From NCBI GenBank assembly GCA_030770535.1, contig JASVEC010000222.1, forward strand, positions 1-29,959: a stretch of 29,959 bases of DNA. Direction: 5' to 3'. Both the position numbers and the translations under genes were made by a program. The stretch is from Batkoa obscura. Taxonomy: Eukaryota; Entomophthoromycota; Entomophthoromycetes; Entomophthorales; Batkoaceae. The notes under the pieces are model-generated. The model worked only from the letters and a program-made list of their open reading frames with translations, did not search any database and was not told where the DNA came from. This document shows, piece after piece, positions 9,265-18,259 of the stretch (its first letter is position 1; each line of letters begins with the position of its first letter).

Positions 9265-9662
9265 CTAAACTAAAAACTTTGTTTTGAGATAATCTGTTAT
9301 ATCACAACAAGATTTCATATTTTCATAAATATCGCTACTTGGATCTTTAGTTTTATAAGTTGTTTTGTCTTTTATGATAGCAAAATAAAAAACTTTTTCA
9401 TTAGCAATAGATGTTATTGGTTTATAACAGTCATATTCACTAGGATGACCTATTGATGATCCTATAAATTTATTAATAATACTAAAATATTTGTTGTTAA
9501 ATATCAAGCTATCATAGAAGAGGCCATAAACCGCTTTGTTGTTTAGACCACAAAAAAGATTATTTAAGGAAGCACTATAGCTTGAATCGGAATCATTAAT
9601 TTTTGAATTGCAAACCAGCAATTAAATTGAGTAAGAAGTAAGAGAGTTAAAGTCAGCTTCAT
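9265..9662 (-). pseudogene. Small secreted-protein gene, reading apparently interrupted
   Basis: The main frame (9621-9265) gives 118 codons but has no ATG at its head, opening LVCNSKIND with a CTG. Just upstream an ATG at 9662 opens a clear signal-peptide-like stretch (MKLTLTLLLLTQFNCW) in a different frame. No GT-AG intron of the size used elsewhere in the window joins the two. The body has five cysteines, including a CC pair, and no membrane segment. The simplest readings are a recently damaged gene for a small secreted protein, or a sequence error near the end of the signal peptide. No family is recognised. The conserved look of the body argues that any damage is young. Confidence 0.4.
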
Positions 9663-10210
9663 AATTTGTTTAGTTAATATTTCTAATAATAGTATAGAAC
9701 TTATTGTTTTTACTTAAATATTTTGTTTATGATTATTCCTATTAATTTAAAATTGGGTTATAGGTCTCAGTTACTAGAGCAAGCTAAGAACAATGATAGT
9801 GTCACTCGATGGTTTCTAGACTTTTTCTATTAACATCAACCTTACAAAAATAAGAATTCATCAAGTAAACTCAACTATATCATGACAACAAATTCAGTTT
9901 AATTTACTATAGAATTAGTAAGATTGAACACATTTAACTACACCTTTATTATGAATAAATAAAGGTGTGTAAAGAATACTAAATGAAGCAAATTAATTTG
10001 AAATGATTATAAAAAGATAAATGCTGTTGACTTTTTGACTTTTAATTTAATAAAGCAAAATACTCACTTTATGATAAATGTATTACTCTTAAACTATAAA
10101 AGTAAAACATAAACAGCTGGTATTTTAGATAAAACAAAACAATTTAATACATCTCTATTTATTTGTTAGTAAGCAATAGTTGTTCTATCAAACTTTGTAT
10201 GAATTATCAA
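9663..10210. other. Intergenic, no feature seen
   Basis: This is A/T-rich sequence between the damaged small gene and the 3' end of glycosyltransferase 2. A short inverted repeat, CACCTTTATT...AATAAAGGTG (9942-9967), could be a transcript-end hairpin. Nothing else was recognised. Confidence 0.4.
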
Positions 10211-11920
10211 TTATTCACTTTTAGGTTTATCGGAGATATTTTTAAAATATTTAAAAATAAATTTAGATAGCTGATATAAGGAGTATAAAGATAAGATAAA
10301 ACTTGAGAGTAAGATTAGTATAGCCATACCATAAATATCGATACCATAGGCTGAAATGGGGGACATTTGCTGTGATACTGGTATGAGGTGTTTAAGTTCA
10401 CAAGGTGGTAGATTAGAGTTAGGATCATATGGTTCATATTTTCTACATGCTTTAGCAGTATAAGCATGTTGCTCAAATAAATCCGCTGCATAATTAAGCC
10501 TTTTAGAATTATGATGAGAAATGGTTTTCATTCTTGATAAATTTGATTTGAATTTATCATTTTTATCTTCGATAATAGTTTTAAATTGTTCCTTTAATGA
10601 CTTGGGCGAGAAATTAAATTTATCAACATAGAATCCAATTCCAGCTTCTTCTATTTTACGTGCATTCCTTGGTTGATCACCAAATAACGCTAAACATAAT
10701 ACTGGAGTACCTGAGTAAACAGCTTCGAATGTCGACTCTAACCCACCATGAGATATAAATAATTTGGTATTCTTATGTTCCAAAATAGGAACTTGTGGTG
10801 CCCAAGATAGCAATTTAACTTTATCATCCTTTCCCTCAAATAAATCTTGTACTTTTACTTTACCACCTTTACCATTATTTACTTCAAGTGGAAAGTCATC
10901 TTGGTTAGTACGTCCTAATCCCCATACAACGCCGTCTATAATACCTTCTTTAATAGCTAATAATGATGTTTCTAGTAATTTTCCACTAATTGATGGTATA
11001 AGCATGGAGTTTGATCCAAGAGCAATAAATAAAATATTTTCATTGGCATTTAAAAATCCATCTAACTCAGTCGTCAATGTAGCTTTATTTTCAGATATAA
11101 TTGGGCCTAACTGTATTATACCTGGTGGCATTGGGATGGCAGGCTCAAAGCCAACAAAAGTATTTGCAATACCTAACCCATAGTTTGAATCCCCATATAT
11201 TTCTGCTGTTGGATTAACATTATGTTTTTTTCTTATTATATCAAGCCCATTGTATAAAGTTCTAAATTTCAAAAATAACGATAGTGGGGTTACAACTTGA
11301 CTATGGAAACGTTGATAAAATGACATATCTTTAGTATAAACTGGACCATATTCTGAGCCCATAGTAATATAGGGCATATTAATAATCCCAGCGCCGTCTA
11401 TAGCTTGAAACCCACTAATCAATGGAACTCCTAAATTTTTGGCCAAATCTTTACAAGAATATGATAAAAAATCTGATACAATAAGATCTGGCTTTTCTTC
11501 AATAACATAATCTTTTAAAGGTAGATAAACTGACTCATAGTCACCTTCCCAAAGATCTGCAATAAGTTTTGCTGCTCTTACCATTGTACCCCGCTTATCT
11601 TTGTCAAATAAACTCTTTTTTATATCTTCTAATACAATAGTTTCATCAATCGGAGCTTTTCCTAATGAATAGTTGCCGATGCTATACCCATCTACAAATT
11701 TGATGTTGTGCTCTAAAGTTACATAGGTTACTTTATGGCCTCTTTTAGTCAATTCATTGCCTATTTCTAATATACCTTTGATATGACTTCTTCCGCCAAA
11801 AACTGAATGTAATACAATTTTCAAAGGCAACGAGTTCTCAGTATTGAATAGAGAACCCTTTGATTCGTAACAAGTAAATAAAAATATTAAATGTAAATAA
11901 AGATAAAAATAAAACTTCAT
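10211..11920 (-). CDS. UDP-glycosyltransferase 2 (GT1, membrane type)
   Basis: This single-exon paralogue of glycosyltransferase 1 also has exactly 569 codons, and it aligns without gaps from about residue 150 on. A signal peptide (about 1-20) is followed by the acceptor half with GGRSHI (His46) and DLIVSDF (Asp150), an intact GT1 catalytic pair. The donor half has LSWAPQ (371-376), SHGGLEST (390-397) and GDQPRN (414-419). A long C-terminal membrane helix (about 528-552) leads to the tail KPKSE, again KxKxx. It should be an ER-resident type I membrane enzyme glycosylating small hydrophobic acceptors, possibly host- or diet-derived compounds (inference). It is closest to glycosyltransferase 3, sharing LYESKG at the signal-peptide end and nearly identical C-terminal quarters. 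A long reading frame on the opposite strand within it is a shadow. Confidence 0.95.
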   Translation of the reverse strand: MKFYFYLYLHLIFLFTCYESKGSLFNTENSLPLKIVLHSVFGGRSHIKGILEIGNELTKRGHKVTYVTLEHNIKFVDGYSIGNYSLGKAPIDETIVLEDIKKSLFDKDKRGTMVRAAKLIADLWEGDYESVYLPLKDYVIEEKPDLIVSDFLSYSCKDLAKNLGVPLISGFQAIDGAGIINMPYITMGSEYGPVYTKDMSFYQRFHSQVVTPLSLFLKFRTLYNGLDIIRKKHNVNPTAEIYGDSNYGLGIANTFVGFEPAIPMPPGIIQLGPIISENKATLTTELDGFLNANENILFIALGSNSMLIPSISGKLLETSLLAIKEGIIDGVVWGLGRTNQDDFPLEVNNGKGGKVKVQDLFEGKDDKVKLLSWAPQVPILEHKNTKLFISHGGLESTFEAVYSGTPVLCLALFGDQPRNARKIEEAGIGFYVDKFNFSPKSLKEQFKTIIEDKNDKFKSNLSRMKTISHHNSKRLNYAADLFEQHAYTAKACRKYEPYDPNSNLPPCELKHLIPVSQQMSPISAYGIDIYGMAILILLSSFILSLYSLYQLSKFIFKYFKNISDKPKSE

Positions 11921-11954
11921 TTTTCTGATACCTTTTGAAAGATTAAAACTTCTC

Positions 11955-11961
11955 TTTTATA
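11955..11961 (-). promoter_or_regulatory. TATA box of glycosyltransferase 2
   Basis: TATAAAA on the minus strand lies about 35 bp before the ATG at 11920, matching the short spacing seen at glycosyltransferase 1. Confidence 0.55.
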
Positions 11962-12343
11962 TTCTTTTGGCGCAGTTTGTTATTCAATAGATGATCTCAT
12001 GGGCATATTTTATTAAAATACAAGCCCCAACATTGCCGCAGCCAGATTTTACTAAAAATAAATAAGGAAAATTTCTAAAAATATACTAATTGTAAATAAC
12101 ATATAATATAACAGTACATGTAAGCCATCTATATTATTAATTTTTATGATACCATATCTACATTATGTGTATCATTTTAAACGCAAACAAAACCTTTTTA
12201 ACAGTATTTTTATCATTTTTATTATATAGAAATCTATAAATAAATTTTTTAATTAAAAGTTTAAAAAAGAATAGTTTATTTTACTTTAATTAACTTTAGA
12301 ATAAACTGTGATCTATCTTAAAATTGCTTAAAAATAGATGATT

Positions 12344-12456
12344 TACACCTGCCGGAATTCTTTTGCGACTTTATTAGTGGGTGGTATTTACAATTAAATT
12401 ATTTTTCTGTTAAACATGCTATCAAATAGATCGCAAAAGAGCTACCAGCAGCCGTA
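12344..12456. mobile_element. MITE family 2, copy 1 (TA-flanked, terminal inverted repeats)
   Basis: The left end TACACCTGCCGGAATTCTTT continues TGCGAC. The right end, read on the minus strand, begins TACGGCTGCTGG and reaches AGCTCTTTTGCGATC, so the termini are imperfect inverted repeats of about 27 bp. The element is bounded by TA dinucleotides, the target-site duplication of Tc1/mariner-type transposons. The interior is non-coding. The left end matches copy 2 at 20494. Confidence 0.6.
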
Positions 12457-12550
12457 AACTCGCAGCATTGAAGTTTTTAAAGCATTTTATTCTTTTTTCC
12501 TTGTTTTTAAGATTTAATTTTTTAGAAATGAGAAGAATTGATTAATTAAA

Positions 12551-12652
12551 ATGAGGGGATGTTTTTTTGACTTAATTACTTTTTCCATTTTTAAGCTCTA
12601 TTTAAGTGGAAAGTTGTTAACAAAATTCTTAAACAAAAAAATACAACCTCAT
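12551..12652 (-). repeat. MITE family 1, copy D
   Basis: This copy starts ATGAGGGGATGTTTTTTTGA and ends ATACAACCTCAT. It is in reverse orientation, and the core AAGCTCTATTTAAGTGGAAA is slightly diverged. Confidence 0.8.
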
Positions 12653-12762
12653 AACTTGTTAACCTAGCTAAACTATTTTTCTTATGGTTTATTCTATAAC
12701 TGAGTAATATTAAGGAAAATATTGTTTTATGCAGATTGTTTAAAAACAAGATAAAAAGTACA

Positions 12763-12763
12763 A

Positions 12764-12794
<31 letters not shown>

Positions 12795-12795
12795 T
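12763..12795. repeat. ATT trinucleotide microsatellite
   Basis: About ten tandem ATT units lie in intergenic DNA. It is a plain simple repeat, likely variable in length between isolates. Confidence 0.9.
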
Positions 12796-13662
12796 AAAAA
12801 AATTGTTTTTTAAAGAATTTTGTAAATTTTTGCTAAATAATATAAAGTTAATATTTAAAATCTGATTGCCTTATATTGATTATAAGTTGAAAGTTGTAAT
12901 AAAAAGTTTGAAATTTAACTGTATAATAAAAGATTATATTTTAAATATAAACAGCTGTCTATATAGTATTACAATTATAAATAAAGCTGATGGCTATGTA
13001 TTTTAAATTAAATAATAAAAACATAATATTAATAAAATAGTTTATAAAAATTAAAAGTTATTTAACATATAAAAATTCATTATATTAATTAAAAAAGCCA
13101 TTACGTTAAAAAAAAATTTGTTTTGCATCAAAATATTATATACAGAAAATACAATAACAGTTATGATTTTTTATATAGTTATTAGATATAGACATTAGAA
13201 TATAAGAATAATGTTTTTTATAATTAAAAGGCAAAAGCCTCTGTAGCAAATCTAAATAAAAAAACTATAAATTGATTGTGGATAAATAAAAATATATCAA
13301 ATCAATAACAAAATCGTTTAAATTAAACTAAATTCATTATAAAAATGCAATCACCTCTGTAGTTTAAGTAGTTATTATAACATGATTTTAATTATCAAAT
13401 TAATAGAGTAACATTTTACAGTATTTATATAAATATAATATATATATACTAAATTATCTATAAGATTTTACATTACTTGAATAAGTTATTTTTAAAATAT
13501 AGTTATTATTAAGAAGGATTACTGCTTTCTTTAATAAAAATTAGTTGTCATGTCACATTCGTGCAGTTTTAATTGTTTCTTAATGAAAAATAACCCAACT
13601 GATACTAAATTTCGGGTTCATATTATTTGTAGGCTGTATAATAAATCAATAGAAAAAAATAT

Positions 13663-13767
13663 AAACGGGAATGTTTTTTTGGTTTCATTGCTTTTTCGAT
13701 TTTTTAAGTGCTATTTGAGCAGAAAGATTGTTAGTAAAATTCTTAAACAAAAAAATGTATCCCCATA
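13663..13767 (-). repeat. MITE family 1, copy E
   Basis: This copy starts near ACGGGAATGTTTTTTTGG and ends AAAAATGTATCCCCAT, in reverse orientation. A 78-codon reading frame over this copy is an accident of the repeat, not a gene. Confidence 0.8.
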
Positions 13768-13971
13768 TTATATAAAAAATTTATAAAAACTCATCAATTT
13801 TATTTTATAAGCCTTTAATCAACATGTCCTTGAACTTTTTGATCTCACCTTGTAATGTATATATTTCCTTAACTAGATATCAAAAAACGACCAAAATTTA
13901 TTTAACTTTTATTGAGTTTATAGAATAAGCTGTTATTTATTGTAATAGTTGCATAACAATAGCTAGATAAT

Positions 13972-14078
13972 ATATGGGGATGTATTTTTATGTTTAAGAA
14001 TTTTACTAATAATCTTTCCGCTCAAATAGTGCTTAAAAGATAGAAAAAGTGATGAAGTCAAAAAACACACTCCCATAT
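13972..14078 (+). repeat. MITE family 1, copy F
   Basis: This is a full copy: it opens TATATGGGGATGTATTTT, has the core AAGAATTTTACTAATAATC and CCGCTCAAATAGTGCTT, and closes ACTCCCATATAC. The TA on both sides would fit a TA target-site duplication. Confidence 0.85.
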
Positions 14079-14574
14079 ACTTGCAGCCAATTTTTAAACA
14101 TCTTTATAAATACTTGGTTAATATAAATTTAATAAATTTTTATTGACACCACTCAAGCTATAAATAAATTAAAAAGTCAAACCATTTGATTATTTCAACT
14201 ACGAGTGTATTGTTACCTAATTATTATACAATCTCTAAGAATAAACGACACCACATTATAGAAAATGAATAAAATACACTTATTATTATCATCTAGTCAA
14301 GTAAATATAGTTATCATTTATAAAGAACTTGTTTAAATATACATATTTTTAGCATAATTATTTATTGCAAAATATTGGTATATCACTTGTTAATTTATTG
14401 GTTATAATCAGATTACTTTTACTTTTAAACACTATAGAAGTTTCCAACATATAGCAACAAAAAGTAAGGATAAAAACTAAAATCAGGGCTTTATTATTTT
14501 TGTTCTTTTATTCTCTCTATTATAAGGTTGCTATGCATTTAGGGAAAGTCTAAAACTAATTAGAATGTTACATA

Positions 14575-14673
14575 TATAGGAATGTATTTTTTGTTTAAGA
14601 ATTTTGCTACAATCTTTCTGCTCAAATAGCGCTTAAGAGGAAAAAGCAATGAAGTCAGAAAAAACATCCCCAT
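14575..14673 (+). repeat. MITE family 1, copy G
   Basis: This is a full copy opening ATAGGAATGTATTTTTTG and closing AAAACATCCCCATG. The core CTGCTCAAATAGCGCTTAAG is intact apart from a short deletion after it. Confidence 0.8.
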
Positions 14674-14859
14674 GTGTTTTTTGATTATTAGATTTACTAA
14701 TGATTTGTTTAACATTTCAAACTTTAATAATACAAAATAGTTAAATTATACAAGATATTTCAATGTTGAACTTTTATTATGCTTTTTTGTTAATATAGAT
14801 AGCTTACATACATTATCATTTTAACTATTATTTAAGGATATTACATTTTAAAATTTTTT

Positions 14860-14869
14860 CCTTATCTGG
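14860..14869 (-). promoter_or_regulatory. Possible GATA site upstream of glycosyltransferase 3
   Basis: CCTTATCTGG reads CCAGATAAGG on the minus strand, a GATAAG-type core, about 145 bp before the ATG. A single six-base core is expected by chance in such AT-rich DNA. It is listed because the paralogue at 6292-8001 has a spaced pair of the same core. Confidence 0.25.
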
Positions 14870-14970
14870 AGCAAATTAAACTAAGTTCGACTGTGATGAG
14901 GTAAAAGTTTTTGTTTATCATTGAACATGTTCATAATGACTTAACTATTCACTGCGTAAAAAACAACAAC

Positions 14971-14978
14971 TATAAAAA
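14971..14978 (+). promoter_or_regulatory. TATA box of glycosyltransferase 3
   Basis: TATAAAAA lies about 41 bp before the ATG at 15012. A CAA-rich leader (AAAACAAGTTAAATCGC) follows. Confidence 0.6.
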
Positions 14979-15011
14979 CAAGTTAAATCGCTTCAAAAAA
15001 TTCATCAAAAA

Positions 15012-16721
15012 ATGAAGTTTCATCTATTTCTTTATTCACAATTAATGTTTTCATTCAACCTTTATGAATCGAAGGGAACTGTATTCGACATCAAAAACTC
15101 AGCACCACTGAAAATAGTAATCCATTCTGAATTTGGTGGTAGAAGTCATATCAAAGGAATATTAGAAATAGGAGATGAATTAATCAATAGAGGCCATCAA
15201 GTAACTTATGTGACTTTAGAACATAACCTTCGATTTTTAAAGGGATATAAGATTGGTAATTATTCATTAGGCAGGCCAAAAATTGATGAAAGTTTAATTC
15301 TAAAAGAAACCAAAGATATTTTATTGAGTGAAGATAAGACAAATTCCATGGAAAGATTAACTAAATTTATGTCCACTTTTTGGACTGAAAATTATGAAAC
15401 AACTTATTTACCTTTTAATGAGTATCTTACTAATGAAAAACCAGATCTTATTGTTTGTGATTTTATTACTTATCCTTGTAAAGATTTAGCTAAAAATTTA
15501 AAAATACCAATGATTACTGGATTTCAGACAATAGATGGCTTTGGTATTATTAATGAAGCTTCAATTACTACGGAAAATAACTATGGTCCACTTTACACTA
15601 AAGATATGTCATTTTATCAACGATTTAAAAGTCAAGTTATAGCTCCAATAAGATTGATCATTAGTTTTAGAAATGCATATAATCAATTGGACATTGTAAG
15701 AAGTAAACATAATATCAATCCAACTATGGAAAGATTTGGAGATTTAAAGTATAGTTTAGCAATTGCAAATACCTTTGTTGGGTTTGAGCCTGCCACTAGA
15801 TTACCACCAAGTGTACTTCAATTAGGTCCAATTCTATCGGAAGATAAAGATATATTAGAGCCGGAATTAAATAAATTCTTAAATCTTCATAGAAATACAT
15901 TGTTTATTGCTTTTGGTTCTAATTCAGTACTGAACAGTGCTATTACTCAAAAGATTTTAGAAGCATCCCTATTAGCTATTGAAGAAAATACTATTGATGG
16001 TATAATATGGGGATTAGGACACACTAATCAAGACAACTTCCCAATTGAAGTAAATGATGGTAAAGGTGGTAAAGTCAAAGTACATGATTTATTTGAAGGA
16101 AAAAACGATAAGGTTAAATTACTATCCTGGGCTCCACAGGTTTCGGTTTTAAATCATAAAAGTACTAAAGTATTCATCTCTCATGGTGGGTTAGAATCAG
16201 TCTTTGAGGCCATTTATTCAGGTACACCAGTAGTATGCGTTGCCTTGTTTGGAGATCAACCAAGAAATGCAGCTAAATTGGAAGAAATTGGTACTGGAAT
16301 TTTTGTTAACAAATATACATTTACACCAGAGTCATTGAATGAGCAACTCAGATCCATTATTGAAGATAAAGACGATAAATTCAAGTCAAATTTATCAAGA
16401 ATGAAGACCATCTCTCATCATAATTCAAGAAGACTTAGCTATGCTGCTAATGTATTTGAACAACATGCTTATACCGCTAAAGCATGTAGAAAATATGAAC
16501 CATATGATCCTAATTCTAATTTATCACCTTGTGAACTTAAACATCTCATACCAGTATCGGAACAGATGTCCTTTATTTCTGCTAATGGAATTGATATCTA
16601 TGGTACTGCTATTTTGATATTATCAATAGGCTTTAGTTTATCCTTCTATTTTTTATACCATTTGTCCATGTTTCCATTTAAATATCTTAGAAATGCATCA
16701 AACAAACTTAAAACGGAATAA
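15012..16721 (+). CDS. UDP-glycosyltransferase 3 (GT1, membrane type)
   Basis: This is the third intact paralogue, single-exon, with 569 codons. A signal peptide covers about 1-20. GGRSHI supplies His46 and DLIVCDF supplies Asp150, so the GT1 catalytic pair is present. The donor half carries LLSWAPQ (370-376), SHGGLES (390-396) and FGDQPRN (413-419). A hydrophobic helix (about 528-552) and the tail KLKTE (KxKxx) predict an ER type I membrane protein. It lies head-to-head with glycosyltransferase 2, its closest relative here, which suggests an inverted duplication followed by divergence in the N-terminal acceptor half. The differences cluster at about residues 85-130 and 215-245, regions that usually shape the acceptor pocket (family knowledge), so the substrates may differ. 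The stop is TAA followed by a second TAA, overlapping an AATAAA polyadenylation signal (16720-16725). Confidence 0.95.
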   Translation: MKFHLFLYSQLMFSFNLYESKGTVFDIKNSAPLKIVIHSEFGGRSHIKGILEIGDELINRGHQVTYVTLEHNLRFLKGYKIGNYSLGRPKIDESLILKETKDILLSEDKTNSMERLTKFMSTFWTENYETTYLPFNEYLTNEKPDLIVCDFITYPCKDLAKNLKIPMITGFQTIDGFGIINEASITTENNYGPLYTKDMSFYQRFKSQVIAPIRLIISFRNAYNQLDIVRSKHNINPTMERFGDLKYSLAIANTFVGFEPATRLPPSVLQLGPILSEDKDILEPELNKFLNLHRNTLFIAFGSNSVLNSAITQKILEASLLAIEENTIDGIIWGLGHTNQDNFPIEVNDGKGGKVKVHDLFEGKNDKVKLLSWAPQVSVLNHKSTKVFISHGGLESVFEAIYSGTPVVCVALFGDQPRNAAKLEEIGTGIFVNKYTFTPESLNEQLRSIIEDKDDKFKSNLSRMKTISHHNSRRLSYAANVFEQHAYTAKACRKYEPYDPNSNLSPCELKHLIPVSEQMSFISANGIDIYGTAILILSIGFSLSFYFLYHLSMFPFKYLRNASNKLKTE

Positions 16722-17417
16722 TAAATTTCTGCTAAATTCAATATTCAAGTTACTATGGGTTTAAAATAAAATAATACCATATTAAATAAAATGGGTTGGC
16801 GATTAATTAGTACTTCCATATGAATTGTCCGTATTTTTGAATTAAATAAAAACACCCCTTTATAAAAGTAGCTGGAATTTAGTTATCTCAAAAACTCTTA
16901 TTAATCACTTTCTATTAAGGATGAGTCTGAGTTGTCAAATTTTTTTAGTTATAATCAACCCTACAAGTTGGTTTAAGCTTTTGAAATTATTAGTTGATTA
17001 CTTGAATACTGTGAATGAGCCATGCTCACCAAATACTTATTATAATTAATTTTACATTGTATTTTCAAACATAATAATCCTTTAGTCATATAAGAATGTT
17101 TTTCTTGGCTTCACTTTTTTCATTTTCAAGCGCTATTTTAGCGGAAAGATCGTTAGTAAAATTCTTAAACAAAAAATACATCTCCACATGTAAAAGATCT
17201 ATAGGCTTTAAATTCATATTTAAAAAATTGACTCCAAATTAAATAATGGAAGACACAAATTGCGAGCTGCTCTAATAAATTGAAGCATAGATTTTATTAA
17301 AAAATTCCATTTTCAAACCTCATTTAAGAAAAATCTTGGATTATCTTGGATAATCAATTTGAAATATACTACAAACCCAAGAATTAAAAGTAGAAATACA
17401 AATCTATTTTTTATTTT
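16722..17417. other. Intergenic, glycosyltransferase 3 to small secreted protein
   Basis: This A/T-rich stretch holds the 3' end of glycosyltransferase 3 and one MITE family 1 copy (17088-17190). No other coding frame was seen. Confidence 0.5.
17088..17190 (-). repeat. MITE family 1, copy H
   Basis: It is in reverse orientation, starting CATATAAGAATGTTTTTCTT and ending AATACATCTCCACATG. The core CAAGCGCTATTTTAGCGGAA is conserved. Confidence 0.8.
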
Positions 17418-17424
17418 TATATAA
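17418..17424 (+). promoter_or_regulatory. TATA box of the small secreted protein
   Basis: TATATAA lies 48 bp before the ATG at 17466, in the same range as the other secretory genes in the window. Confidence 0.45.
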
Positions 17425-17465
17425 TTTTAACTGAATTGGATTTATTAATATATTGTTCTAAGCTT

Positions 17466-17768
17466 ATGAAGCTCTCATATTATCCCATTATTCTCTCTCT
17501 AATTGATCTTTATATTAGCGGAGGGTATTATTATTGCGTAAAAGATAATCAATGTATAATTGGAATTGAATTAACAAAATGTAATGAATTTTCATCTAAA
17601 GCGAGAAGTTGTAATTGGTTTGGTGAAAATTGTTGGTTTTGTGATGCAAGTAAAGTAGATATTCGAGATCATAATGATTTGTTAGAATCTTTAACAATAT
17701 GGTGTCACAATCTAAAGGGTGGTGTTTTAAAAAATTCAGTTATGAAAGAGTTCTGTGGACACAATTAA
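17466..17768 (+). CDS. Small secreted cysteine-rich protein, eight cysteines
   Basis: This is a single-exon gene of 100 codons. The ATG at 17466 is chosen because it is the first ATG of the frame and opens a signal peptide (MKLSYYPIILSLIDLYISGG). The mature part of about 78 residues has eight cysteines, in YYYC, NQC, TKC, RSC, ENC, WFC, IWC and EFC, enough for four disulfides. No known family was recognised. Size, secretion and cysteine count are typical of fungal effectors or secreted defence-type proteins, but that is a class impression only. The frame stays open upstream as far as a TTG at 17436, but the ATG is the better start. It lies between glycosyltransferase 3 and a glycosyltransferase pseudogene, all with signal peptides. 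Confidence 0.65.
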   Translation: MKLSYYPIILSLIDLYISGGYYYCVKDNQCIIGIELTKCNEFSSKARSCNWFGENCWFCDASKVDIRDHNDLLESLTIWCHNLKGGVLKNSVMKEFCGHN

Positions 17769-18259
17769 AAAGTTAGGGTGATGACGTTATGGAAGCGTTT
17801 TACAACGAATATGAAAATTGAGTGGAAAATCAATGATTTTTTCTTTGAATGATGTTTGCTTTAAGATGTTAAATAATATAATGTTATACATTATTATCTT
17901 TTGTCAATGACAACTAATTTATTAAAATAATATAAAATTAGTTGACCTTTAAGTTGGTCGAACATTCGAATAATAAAATTAAATGTTAAATCAAATGGAC
18001 TGACTCTTTTAAAATGATATTGAATTTTTCCTACTGTAAATAAGTATCTTTAGTATAAATTCAATAAAAATCAAATAGGTCTGTTTTATCTAATTAATTC
18101 TAATAAATGAGTGTTGTTATAACTTGATTTATTTTATAAATTGTTAATTTTGTAATAAGTTAATTCCTATTGAATTTTATTGAACTCCATTGAGCATAGT
18201 CGATAACAACAATTATAAGATATTCAACTTTATTAACTTTCCTTTTATTTAAACTACAC
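17769..18259. other. Intergenic, no feature seen
   Basis: This is A/T-rich sequence between the small secreted-protein gene and the 3' end of the glycosyltransferase pseudogene, with which it converges. No gene or repeat was recognised. Confidence 0.45.

Larger units (their letters stand above)
11962..15011. other. Divergent intergenic region between glycosyltransferases 2 and 3
   Basis: This is 3 kb of very A/T-rich DNA between two head-to-head paralogues, with no coding frame. It holds one copy of MITE family 2 (12344-12456), four copies of MITE family 1 (12551, 13663, 13972 and 14575), an ATT microsatellite (12763-12795) and long oligo-A/T tracts. The two promoters sit at its ends, too far apart to share a core. 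Confidence 0.55.

Noticed and set aside
10764-11183. 139-codon plus-strand frame inside glycosyltransferase 2
   Set aside because: It is antisense to a well-conserved enzyme region and mirrors its codon pattern. There are no independent signals.
12763-12795. ATT run considered as a telomere-like or regulatory repeat
   Set aside because: It is a plain trinucleotide microsatellite, common in AT-rich intergenic DNA.
13550-13786. 78-codon plus-strand frame
   Set aside because: Half of it lies in a copy of the miniature element, and the protein text has no domain, signal peptide or TATA box.
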